Source: Variovorax sp. J22P240
GTDB taxonomy: Bacteria; Pseudomonadota; Gammaproteobacteria; Burkholderiales; Burkholderiaceae_C
Direction: 5' to 3'
Length of the DNA stretch: 64,000 nt
Assembly (NCBI RefSeq): GCF_030316855.1
Contig: NZ_JASZYR010000011.1
Span: 114,803 to 178,802 of the forward strand
Shown here: positions 24,460 to 32,251 of the stretch, piece after piece
Layout: each line of letters starts with the position of its first letter
Position numbering within the stretch: the stretch's first letter is position 1
Position numbers and translations under genes: made by a program
Notes under the pieces: generated by a model
Databases searched by the model: none
Told to the model about the DNA's origin: nothing
What the model saw: the letters and a program-made list of their open reading frames with translations, nothing else

Positions 24460-25755
24460 TCAGGAGGTCTTTCCCGCGGTCGGGGCGGAAATGTTGGAAG
24501 ACTGGGAAGGCGCCGCTTCGTCAGCGGCCCGGTTGTCCAGCTTGATCTTGCAGGCAGCGGCGATGTCCTTGCCGGCGAAGGGTTTGCGGCCGAGTTGCTG
24601 GATGCCCAGCGCGACGGCGCCCGCCACCACGCCCCAGAAGGCAGAACCGATGCCCACGAGCGTGACGCCTGAGAGCGTGACGAGAAAAGTGATGAGCGCG
24701 GCCTCGCGGTGCGATTCATCGCGCACCGCTGTCGCGAGTCCGCTCCCGATGGTGCCTAGCAGCGCCAGACCGGCGATGGCGGCGACCAGCTCTTTCGGAA
24801 ACGCCGTCAGCAGCCCGGTGACCGCGGCGCCGAACAGGCCGATCAACACGTAGATCGCGCCGCAGCTCACCGCCGCGGTGTAGCGCCGCGCGGGGTCTTC
24901 ATGCGCCTCGCGGCCCATGCAGATGGCCGCGGTGATGGCGCTGAGGTTGAGCGCGAAGGCACCGAAGGGCGCGAAGACCAGCGTGAGGAGCCCGCTGATC
25001 GTGATGAGCTTGGACACCGGCAGGTCGTAGCCCGCGGCGCGGATGGCAGCCACGCCCGGCAGGTTCTGCGACGCCATGGTCACCACGAACAGCGGCAACG
25101 CGAGGCTGACGGTCGCCTGCCAGGTGAAGACGGGCATCGTGAACACCGGCATCGCCACGCTGAAGTGCACCGCACCCCAGGCGAGTTCGCCACGTGCCGC
25201 CACGAAGACGATGGCGACCAGCAGCGTGAGCGGGACGGCGTAGCGTGGCAGCAGCCGCTTGCCGAGCAGATAGGTGCCGAGCATCAGCAGCACCAGCGGT
25301 AGCGCCGTCTGCGCGGCAACGAACGCCTGCAGCCCGAAGCGAGCCAGCACGCCGGCCAGCAGCGCCGAGGCCAGGGCCATCGGAATCCTGTTCATCACAC
25401 GTTCGAACCAGCCGGTCGCGCCCGCGAGGGTCATCAGCACCGCGCAGACGATGAACGCGCCGACCGCCTCGTTCATTCCGTAGCCCGCGCCGGCCACCGC
25501 GAGCACCGCCGCGCCCGGCGTGCTCCAGGCGATCATGACGGGCTTGCGCCACCACAGCGAGGGCAGCGCTGACGCCAGGCCCATGCCGAGACCCAGGGCC
25601 CACATCCACGAGGAAATCATCTCCGGCGTGGCGCCGAAGGCCTGCGCGGCCTGGAACACGATCGCCACCGAACTCGTGAAGCCCACGAGCACCGCGACGA
25701 AGCCCGCGGTGAAAGCCGAGAGGCTCAGATCCTTGAAAAAACGCATGTCGGCCAT
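24460..25755 (-). CDS. Benzoate/H+ symporter family (BenE-like) membrane protein
   Basis: A 431-residue polytopic protein beginning MADMRFFKDLSLSAFTAGFV, with about 12 hydrophobic segments. GFTSSVAIVFQAAQAFGATP, WSTPGAAVLAV, QNLPGVAAIRAAGYDLPVSK and SAITAAICMGREAHEDPARR match the BenE/YdcO group. Despite the name, most members have no proven substrate and no benzoate pathway is nearby. The open frame extends 30 codons further upstream, but those codons lead into repeat copy C, so I start at 25755. The C-terminal 25 residues are hydrophilic and low-complexity. One base separates it from gshB. Confidence 0.85.
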   Translation of the reverse strand: MADMRFFKDLSLSAFTAGFVAVLVGFTSSVAIVFQAAQAFGATPEMISSWMWALGLGMGLASALPSLWWRKPVMIAWSTPGAAVLAVAGAGYGMNEAVGAFIVCAVLMTLAGATGWFERVMNRIPMALASALLAGVLARFGLQAFVAAQTALPLVLLMLGTYLLGKRLLPRYAVPLTLLVAIVFVAARGELAWGAVHFSVAMPVFTMPVFTWQATVSLALPLFVVTMASQNLPGVAAIRAAGYDLPVSKLITISGLLTLVFAPFGAFALNLSAITAAICMGREAHEDPARRYTAAVSCGAIYVLIGLFGAAVTGLLTAFPKELVAAIAGLALLGTIGSGLATAVRDESHREAALITFLVTLSGVTLVGIGSAFWGVVAGAVALGIQQLGRKPFAGKDIAAACKIKLDNRAADEAAPSQSSNISAPTAGKTS

Positions 25756-25780
25756 TGTGCCCCGGGGTATCTCGGCCAAA

Positions 25781-25873
25781 AACACCGCGGAACCGGCTAC
25801 GCCGGGCCGTTGGTGTTGCCCCCGGCAGGGGGTGGGCGGCCACACGAAGTGGGCAAGCCTGGGGGCGAGCCTA
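25781..25873 (+). repeat. Intergenic hairpin repeat, copy C
   Basis: Arms AACACC (25781-25786) and GGTGTT (25812-25817) enclose GCGGAACCGGCTACGCCGGG; CCCCC-GGCA-GGGGG and CACACGAAGTGGGCAAGCCT follow, ending GGGGGCGAGCCTA. The last CTA is the complement of the TAG stop of kup, so the element begins exactly at that stop. It lies between kup and the BenE-like gene, both on the minus strand. Confidence 0.9.
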
Positions 25874-27769
25874 AATTTCTATTTTTGAGCCCAGCTCCAC
25901 CACGGCGTTGTTCGGCAGGTTCAGGAAGTCGGCAGCGCCGCTCGCGCTGTGATGCATCTGCGCAAAGAGCTTTTCGCGCCACGGCGCCATGCCGCTGCCG
26001 AGCGTGGGGATCACCACGTCACGCGACAGGAAGTAACTGGTCGTCATCACCTCGAGCTGGCATCCGCGCAGGCGGGCATGCTCCAGCGCGCGCGGCAGGT
26101 CGACGTCGTTCTTGAAGCCGTAGTGAACGATCACCTGCCAGCAATGGTGGCCGAGTGGCTCCATCTCGATGCGCTTGTCCATCGGAATCCAAGGCACCTC
26201 GTGGTTGCGCACGGTGACGAACAGATTCTGGTCGTGCATCACCTTGTTGTGCTTGAGGTTGTGCAGGAGCGCATTGGGCACCACGCCCGGCTCCGCGGTC
26301 ATGAACACGGCGGTTCCGTCGACGCGCGCCGGCGGATTCACGAACACCGAGCCCAGGAAGTCCTTCAAGTCGATGGCCTCGGCCAGCTGCATCTCGCCCA
26401 TGAGGCGCCGGCCTTCCTTCCAGGTCAGCATCAGCATGAAGATCGAACCACCGATCACCAGCGGGAACCAGCCGCCTTCGAACAGCTTGAGCAGGTTCGA
26501 CGCGAAGAACAGGAAGTCGACCACGAAGAAGGCGCCGGTCGCGGCGACGCACAGGACCAGCGGGTACTTCCACGCGTAGCGGATCACGAAGAAAGTCAGC
26601 ACGGTCGTGATCAGCATGTCGGTGGTCACGGCGATGCCGTAGGCCGCAGCCAGGTTGCTCGACGAGCGGAACATGACGACCGCGAGCACGATGGCGACGA
26701 ACAGGCCCCAGTTGACGAAAGGCATGTAGATCTGGCCCGCCGTGCGCACGCTGGTGTGCTCGATGTTCAGGCGCGGCAGGTAGCCGAGCTGGATCACCTG
26801 CCGTGTGACGCTGAACGCGCCCGTGATGAGGGCCTGCGATGCGATCACCGTGGCGGCCGTGGCGAGGAACACCAAAGGCAGCAGCGCCCACTCCGGCGCC
26901 ATCATGAAGAAGGGGTTCTGCACGGCCAGCGGGTTCTCCAGCAGCAGGGCGCCCTGCCCGAAGTAGTTGAGCGTCAGCGCCGGCATCACCACCGAAAACC
27001 AGGCGACGCGAATCGGGCGCTTGCCGAAGTGCCCGAGGTCGGCATAGAGCGCCTCGGCACCGGTCACGCACAGCACGATCGCGCCCAGGATGATGAAGCT
27101 GGTACCTGGGTTGTCCCACATGAAGCGCAGCGCGTAGTGCGGGCTGACCGCCTTCAGGATCTCGGGGTGATTCAGGATCTGCGACACGCCGAGCAGCGCA
27201 ATCGCCGCGAACCACACGAGCGTGATCGGGCCGAAGAAGCGACCGATGCCCGCGGTGCCGCGCTTCTGCACCGCGAACAGGCAGAACAGCACGACCAGCG
27301 TGATGGGGATCACGTAGTGCCTGAACTGCGGCGACACCACCTCCAGGCCCTCGACTGCCGACAGCACCGAGATGGCAGGCGTGATGACGCCGTCACCGTA
27401 GAAGAGCGACGTGCCGAAGATGCCGATGACCAGCAGCCCCTGGCGCAGGCGAGGCTTGTCGACCACGGCCTGCGAGGCCAGGGCCAGCATCGCGACCAGG
27501 CCGCCTTCGCCCTCGTTGTCGGCCCGGAGCACGAGCACCACATATTTGAGCGAGACGATCACCGTCAGCGTCCAGAAGAACATCGACAGGATGCCGTAGA
27601 CGTTCTCGACGGTGAAGGGAACGTGACCGTGGCCGAACACCTCCTTGACGGAATAAAGCACGCTGGTGCCGATGTCGCCATAGACGACGCCGACGGCCGC
27701 GATGATCAACGCGAGGGAGGAGGATTTGGGGGCGGACACGAGGTCGATGCAAAGGGCTCTGTCGGACAT
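25871..27769 (-). CDS. kup: KUP family potassium uptake protein
   Basis: A 632-residue potassium importer, close to E. coli Kup (622). About 12 helices fill residues 15-440, with GVVYGDIGTSVLYSVKEVFG at 27-46, the family's best-known motif, and LRADNEGEGGLVAMLALAS. A cytoplasmic tail of roughly 170 residues follows (NLKHNKVMHDQNLFVTVRN). It takes up K+ with protons at low affinity. The stop codon TAG coincides with the edge of repeat copy C. It lies between gshA and gshB on the same strand, a pairing of interest because glutathione adducts gate potassium efflux in other bacteria. Confidence 0.96.
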   Translation of the reverse strand: MSDRALCIDLVSAPKSSSLALIIAAVGVVYGDIGTSVLYSVKEVFGHGHVPFTVENVYGILSMFFWTLTVIVSLKYVVLVLRADNEGEGGLVAMLALASQAVVDKPRLRQGLLVIGIFGTSLFYGDGVITPAISVLSAVEGLEVVSPQFRHYVIPITLVVLFCLFAVQKRGTAGIGRFFGPITLVWFAAIALLGVSQILNHPEILKAVSPHYALRFMWDNPGTSFIILGAIVLCVTGAEALYADLGHFGKRPIRVAWFSVVMPALTLNYFGQGALLLENPLAVQNPFFMMAPEWALLPLVFLATAATVIASQALITGAFSVTRQVIQLGYLPRLNIEHTSVRTAGQIYMPFVNWGLFVAIVLAVVMFRSSSNLAAAYGIAVTTDMLITTVLTFFVIRYAWKYPLVLCVAATGAFFVVDFLFFASNLLKLFEGGWFPLVIGGSIFMLMLTWKEGRRLMGEMQLAEAIDLKDFLGSVFVNPPARVDGTAVFMTAEPGVVPNALLHNLKHNKVMHDQNLFVTVRNHEVPWIPMDKRIEMEPLGHHCWQVIVHYGFKNDVDLPRALEHARLRGCQLEVMTTSYFLSRDVVIPTLGSGMAPWREKLFAQMHHSASGAADFLNLPNNAVVELGSKIEI

Positions 27770-27890
27770 GTTCGCCCGGGCGCGTCGCCGGCCTGAATGG
27801 CCGTCGCATCACCTCCACCCTCAATTTTGCGGTTGCTATGGGGTCGCTATTTTGCCGCTGTCGCGAAGGCTCGCAAGGTGTAGCACGAAA

Positions 27891-29183
27891 TCATTCATAG
27901 ACTTCGGCATCGGGATCGGTCGCCTCGAGCTCGTAGCTGGCCGCCACCATCGCCAGCCGGCCGATCACACCGTACATATAGAAGCGGTTCGGGGCGCTGG
28001 CCCCGGGCTTCGCACCCGGTTGCGGTAAGTGCGCACTCTCCGAAAACGCCAGCGGCACGAAGCTCGCGCCCGGCAGATTGAGGTTCTCGTCCGGGTTGCG
28101 CTCGGCATGCACCCGGTAGAAGCCGCCCACCACGTAGCGATCCATCATGTAGACGACGGGCTCGGCGACGCCGTTGTGCACCCGCTCGTTGGTCAACACA
28201 CCTTCCTGCACGATCAGGTCGTTCAGGTCCTGGCCGTCCTTGGCCCCGCCCTTGTTGCGCGACCGCTGGGCGAGCGCTTCGATTTCCTTGGCGTCGCGCA
28301 CCGTCAGGACGCCCATGCCGTGGGCGCTGTTGTCGGCCTTGACGACGACGAATGGCTTCTCGTTGATGCCGTATTCCTTGTACTTGCGGCGCACCTTGGT
28401 GAGCAGCGCATCCACGTGGCTCGTGAGCACGTCTATGCCCTGGCCGCTCGTGAAGCTGATGTCGCCGGCCTTGGCGTACATCGGATTGATCAGCCAGGGA
28501 TCGATGCCCAGCAGCTTGCCGAAGCGCTTGGAGACCTCTTCGTAGCTGTGGAAGTGGTTGCTCTTGCGGCGTACCGACCAGCCGGCATGCAGCGGCGGCA
28601 GCAGGTACTGCTCATGCAAGTCTTCGAGGATGCCGGGCGTTCCGGCCGAGAGGTCGCTGTTGAGCAGGATGGTGCAGGGGTCGAAGTGCTTGAGGCCGAG
28701 GCGCCGCTTGCTCCGCACCACCGGCTCCAGGCACACCGTCTCGCCATTCGGCAGCTCGATCTTCTTGGGCGACTTGATCGCCGGGTCGATGGAGCCCACA
28801 CGCACGTTGAGCCCCGCCATGTGGAAGATGCGCACCAGTTGCGCAACGTTGGCCAGGTAGAAGGTATTGCGCGCGTGGTTCTCCGGAATCACCAGCAGAT
28901 TGCGCGCCTCGGGACAGATCTTCTCGATCGCCGCCTGTGCAGCCTGCACTGCCAGCGGCAGCATCTCCTGCGTCAGGTTGTTCCAGCCGCCCGGGTAGAG
29001 ATTGGTGTCGACCGGCGCCAGCTTGAAGCCGGCATTGCGGATGTCCGCCGAACTGTAGAAGGGCGGTGTGTGTTCCATCCATTCGAGCCGGAACCAGCGC
29101 TCGATGGCCGGCGTGGAATCGAGGATGCGCTGCTCGAGTTCGTTGATGGGGCCGGTCAGGGCGGTAACGAGATGGGGGACCAT
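27891..29183 (-). CDS. gshA: Glutamate-cysteine ligase, proteobacterial type
   Basis: A 430-residue enzyme making gamma-glutamylcysteine, the first step of glutathione synthesis. It belongs to the short proteobacterial type, unrelated in length to the ~520-residue E. coli GshA. Markers are MVPHLVTALTGPINELE, APVDTNLYPGGWNNLTQEM, VIPENHARNTFYL, KADNSAHGMGVLTVRD and YMMDRYVVGGFYRVH. The ATG at 29183 is preceded by AGAAGG at about eight bases; the longer open frame upstream has no support. The next gene downstream is kup (121 bases) and gshB follows two genes later. Confidence 0.95.
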   Translation of the reverse strand: MVPHLVTALTGPINELEQRILDSTPAIERWFRLEWMEHTPPFYSSADIRNAGFKLAPVDTNLYPGGWNNLTQEMLPLAVQAAQAAIEKICPEARNLLVIPENHARNTFYLANVAQLVRIFHMAGLNVRVGSIDPAIKSPKKIELPNGETVCLEPVVRSKRRLGLKHFDPCTILLNSDLSAGTPGILEDLHEQYLLPPLHAGWSVRRKSNHFHSYEEVSKRFGKLLGIDPWLINPMYAKAGDISFTSGQGIDVLTSHVDALLTKVRRKYKEYGINEKPFVVVKADNSAHGMGVLTVRDAKEIEALAQRSRNKGGAKDGQDLNDLIVQEGVLTNERVHNGVAEPVVYMMDRYVVGGFYRVHAERNPDENLNLPGASFVPLAFSESAHLPQPGAKPGASAPNRFYMYGVIGRLAMVAASYELEATDPDAEVYE

Positions 29184-29295
29184 GCGGCGGCCTTCTTGGA
29201 TTGCAGCTTGAGCTAAGAGCGGAATTGTAGATTTGGGGCCGCATGCCCCGATGACAACCCGCAGCAACGCCGCGCATTCAATTTGGAAACACCGG

Positions 29296-29310
29296 GGTCA
29301 GGTTCTGACC
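29296..29310 (-). repeat. Hairpin GGTCAG-GTT-CTGACC overlapping the proA stop
   Basis: A perfect six-base stem with a three-base loop straddles the TGA of proA, with GGGGTCAG on the side beyond the stop. GGGGTCAG-type strings also occur in REP-like elements of proteobacteria. It may help end the transcript; no T-run follows. Confidence 0.4.
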
Positions 29311-30587
29311 TCACCTTGGCCGAGAACGACGTACTTGAGCGACGTCAGCCCCTCGATACCCACCGGCCCGCGCGCATGGAACTTGTCCGTGCTGATGCCG
29401 ATTTCGGCACCGAGCCCGAATTCGAAGCCATCGGCAAAGCGGGTGCTGGCGTTGACCATCACGCTGGCGGAGTCGACTTCGCGCAGGAAGCGCTGCGCAT
29501 TCATGTGGTCGCGCGTGACGATCGCATCGGTGTGGTGGCTCGAATAGCGGTTGATGTGCGCGATGGCTTCGTCCACCCCCTCGACCACTTTGACGCTGAT
29601 CACGGCGGCCAGGTATTCCTCCGACCAATCCGACTCCACGGCATCCACGACCGATCGCCCCGGCGCGTGCAGGCCTTCGCGCAGGATCCGCGCCGCAGCC
29701 GGGTCGCAGCGCATCTCCACGCCCTTGGCAGCGAAGATCGCGCCGATTTCCGGCAGGAAAGTTTCGGCGATCGATGCAGCCACGAGCAGCCCCTCGGCCG
29801 CGTTGCACGGGCTGTACTTCTGTGTCTTGGCGTTGTCGACGATCTTCAGCGCCATGTCGAGTTCGGCCGTGTCGTCCACGTAGACGTGGCAATTGCCGTC
29901 CAGGTGCTTGATCACCGGCACTTTGGCATCGCGGCTGATGCGCTCGATCAGGCCCTTGCCGCCGCGCGGAATGATCACGTCGACGAACTCGGGCATGGCG
30001 ATCAGTTGGCCCACGGCCTCGCGGTCGGTGGTCTGCACCAGTTGCACGGCATCGACCGGCAGGCCCGCCTCGGCGAGCGATTCGGACACCAGTTGCGCCA
30101 GCGCCTTGTTCGATTCGATCGCCTCCGAACCGCCGCGCAGGATCGCCGCGTTGCCGCTCTTGATCGCCAGGCTCGCGGCTTCGATGGTCACGTTGGGCCG
30201 GCTCTCGTAGATCATGCCGAAGACGCCGATCGGCACGCGCATCTGTCCGACGCGGATGCCGCTGGGCTGCTGCTTCATGCCGATCACTTCGCCGATCACA
30301 TCGGACATGGCTGCCAACTGCTCGCAGCCCAGGGCGACGGTCTCGATGACCTTCGGCGTGAGCTTGAGCCGATCAACCATCGGCGCCGACAGGCCGGCGC
30401 CTTCGGCGCGGGCCAGATCCTTGGCATTGGCCTCGGCCAGCGGGCCGCCGACCGCGCGCAGCTTGCGCGCGAGAGCTCTGAGGGCCTTGTTCTTGGTGGC
30501 GGCATCGGCGCGCGCCATCTGGACGGAGGCCTGCTTGGCCTGCTCACCGAGGGTCCGCACGTACTCGGGGACATTCAACATATTCAT
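29298..30587 (-). CDS. proA: Glutamate-5-semialdehyde dehydrogenase (gamma-glutamyl phosphate reductase)
   Basis: A 429-residue NADPH-dependent enzyme of proline synthesis. It reduces gamma-glutamyl phosphate to the semialdehyde. PIGVFGMIYESRPNVTIEAA at 119-138, LKSGNA-like IKSGNAAILRGGSEA, and KYSPCNAAEGLLV with catalytic Cys261 are diagnostic, as is the C-terminal FGLGAEIGISTDKFHARGP. The ATG at 30587 (MNMLNV) is followed by another two codons later; GGGGG lies directly before. proB is not adjacent. It follows holA on the same strand. Confidence 0.97.
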   Translation of the reverse strand: MNMLNVPEYVRTLGEQAKQASVQMARADAATKNKALRALARKLRAVGGPLAEANAKDLARAEGAGLSAPMVDRLKLTPKVIETVALGCEQLAAMSDVIGEVIGMKQQPSGIRVGQMRVPIGVFGMIYESRPNVTIEAASLAIKSGNAAILRGGSEAIESNKALAQLVSESLAEAGLPVDAVQLVQTTDREAVGQLIAMPEFVDVIIPRGGKGLIERISRDAKVPVIKHLDGNCHVYVDDTAELDMALKIVDNAKTQKYSPCNAAEGLLVAASIAETFLPEIGAIFAAKGVEMRCDPAAARILREGLHAPGRSVVDAVESDWSEEYLAAVISVKVVEGVDEAIAHINRYSSHHTDAIVTRDHMNAQRFLREVDSASVMVNASTRFADGFEFGLGAEIGISTDKFHARGPVGIEGLTSLKYVVLGQGEVRT

Positions 30588-30668
30588 CCCCCGGATTGTG
30601 CCGTGACCCCGAAGGTCAGCGGGCGTGAAGGGGCAGTCGTGCACCGCACTGGTGCATCGAAGGTGCCT

Positions 30669-31730
30669 CTAGGCGCCCTTGCCGCCCGCGCAGGCACGGC
30701 ACAGCATCAACGCCAGGCGCTGCAAGGCCTGCCAGCCGTTGGCTGGCCAGTCGGGCTGCTTCAGGCCCTTGACGATGCCGTCGACCACGTGCGCCGATCG
30801 CAGCATGCGGGCGAGCGCACGGTCGTCCAAACGAGGCAGAACGCGCTCGAAAGCCCGCTCTCGCGGACCCCAGATCCGGTTTTCGCGCAGCGCCATGGGC
30901 AATGGGCGGCCAGCCGACATCGCGTCCTTCACGCGCTTCAGCGCGCGGATGTCCTCGGCCAGCGTGTAGTGCACCAGCACCTCGGCCTCGCCTTCGGCCT
31001 GCAGCCCTTCGAGCATGCGCGAGACACGCTGCGGGTTGCCGGCCAGCACGGCCTCGGACAGCTTGAAGACGTCGTAGCGTGCGACGTTGTTGACCGCGCC
31101 TTCGACCTGCTCCCAGCTCAGTTCGCCCTCGGGATGCAGCAGCGCGAGCTTCTGGATCTCCTGGTGCGCCGCGAGAAGGTTGCCCTCCACGCGATCGGCG
31201 AAGAACTGCAGCGTGCGCTGGCCCTCCTCGCCGGCCTTCACGCGCTGGCCTTGCTGTGCGAGGCGCTGCGCGATCCATTGCGGCAGCGCGGTGCGCTCGA
31301 TGGTCTCGATCTGCAGACTGACACCGTTGTTCTCGAGTGCAGAGAACCAGGCGCCGGTGCGCGTGGCCTTGTCGAGGCGCGGCAGCATCACCAGCGTGAG
31401 GGTGTTGTCGTTGCCCTGCGCGGCCTCGGCGATCTGCTGCAGCGCCACACTGCCGTCCTTGCCCGGCTTGCCCGAGGGAATTCGGATCTCGACGATCTGC
31501 CGGTCTGCAAAGAGGCTCAGCGAACCACCCGCCGCGAGCACGGCGCTCCAGTCGAAATGCGCGCCGGCCACGGTGTACGAACTGCGCTCGGTGTAGCCCT
31601 GCGTGCGTGCCGCCGCACGGATCGCATCGGCAGCTTCCTGCGCGAGCAACGGCTCGTCGCCGTGGATGGCGTACAGCGGCGCCACCCGCTTGGCGAGGTG
31701 CGCGGAAAGTTGGGCCGGCGCCAGTTGCAC
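30669..31730 (-). CDS. holA: DNA polymerase III delta subunit
   Basis: A 353-residue clamp-loader subunit, slightly longer than E. coli HolA (343). LYAIHGDEPLLAQEAADAIR, LVMLPRLDKATRTGAWFSAL, EGNLLAAHQEIQKLALLHPE and YDVFKLSEAVLAGNPQRVSRML follow the family. Delta opens the beta clamp ring. The start is GTG, six bases beyond the stop of lptE, so the two are coupled. The order leuS-lptE-holA is conserved across many proteobacteria. Confidence 0.95.
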   Translation of the reverse strand: MQLAPAQLSAHLAKRVAPLYAIHGDEPLLAQEAADAIRAAARTQGYTERSSYTVAGAHFDWSAVLAAGGSLSLFADRQIVEIRIPSGKPGKDGSVALQQIAEAAQGNDNTLTLVMLPRLDKATRTGAWFSALENNGVSLQIETIERTALPQWIAQRLAQQGQRVKAGEEGQRTLQFFADRVEGNLLAAHQEIQKLALLHPEGELSWEQVEGAVNNVARYDVFKLSEAVLAGNPQRVSRMLEGLQAEGEAEVLVHYTLAEDIRALKRVKDAMSAGRPLPMALRENRIWGPRERAFERVLPRLDDRALARMLRSAHVVDGIVKGLKQPDWPANGWQALQRLALMLCRACAGGKGA

Positions 31731-31736
31731 GGGATC

Positions 31737-32246
31737 TCAGGCGGCTTTGATCGCGGCGAGCCGACGCAGGATCTGCTGCGCGATGTCGGTCTGCATGTCG
31801 CGGAAGAGAAGCTCTGCCTCACCTTCCTTGGCCAGCGCCGCGGTTTCGTTGTAGGTGATGTCGCGGGTCTGCTGAATCGCGGTCGGGCCCATCAGTTCCT
31901 TGCCGTTTTGCCCGCGCACCCGGAATCGAATGGTCAGTCGCAGATTGAGTTCGCGCACCTGGCCCGAGGCGTTGGTCGAGATCACGATGTTTTCGCGGCT
32001 CTCGCCCAGGATTTCGAACACGGCCTCCGCCTCGTCGGCCTGATCGGCCGGGAGGACCTGGACCGTGCCGGCCGCCCTCAGGTTGCGCCGCAGGTAGTTC
32101 GCGAACGCCGTATTGCCCGGCACGGCAATGCTGTTGAACGCGAAGTCCGGCGCCTTGCGCAATTGAAAGCCGCAACCAGCAAGCGCCAGAGAAGCCGCGG
32201 CCATGGCCAGGAGGCCACGGCGCGGCAGTGCGGTGCGTGAATTCAT
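31737..32246 (-). CDS. lptE: LPS-assembly lipoprotein LptE
   Basis: A 169-residue outer-membrane lipoprotein. The signal peptide ends in a lipobox at LAGC with Cys25 (ALAGCGFQLRKAPDF), and GFQLR is the conserved start of the mature LptE family. It plugs the LptD barrel and helps deliver lipopolysaccharide to the cell surface. The true start MNSRTALPRRG lies five bases after the leuS stop. Its stop is six bases before the holA GTG. Confidence 0.94.
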   Translation of the reverse strand: MNSRTALPRRGLLAMAAASLALAGCGFQLRKAPDFAFNSIAVPGNTAFANYLRRNLRAAGTVQVLPADQADEAEAVFEILGESRENIVISTNASGQVRELNLRLTIRFRVRGQNGKELMGPTAIQQTRDITYNETAALAKEGEAELLFRDMQTDIAQQILRRLAAIKAA

Positions 32247-32251
32247 GCGCT

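Noticed and set aside
25756..25845. 30-codon N-terminal extension of the BenE-like protein
   Set aside because: It is translated from repeat copy C and has no family support.
29283..32240. 985-codon open frame on the plus strand
   Set aside because: It lies antisense to proA, holA and lptE, which have clear family motifs. Long antisense frames are expected in GC-rich codon usage, and the translation is Arg/His/Gly-rich with no recognisable domain.
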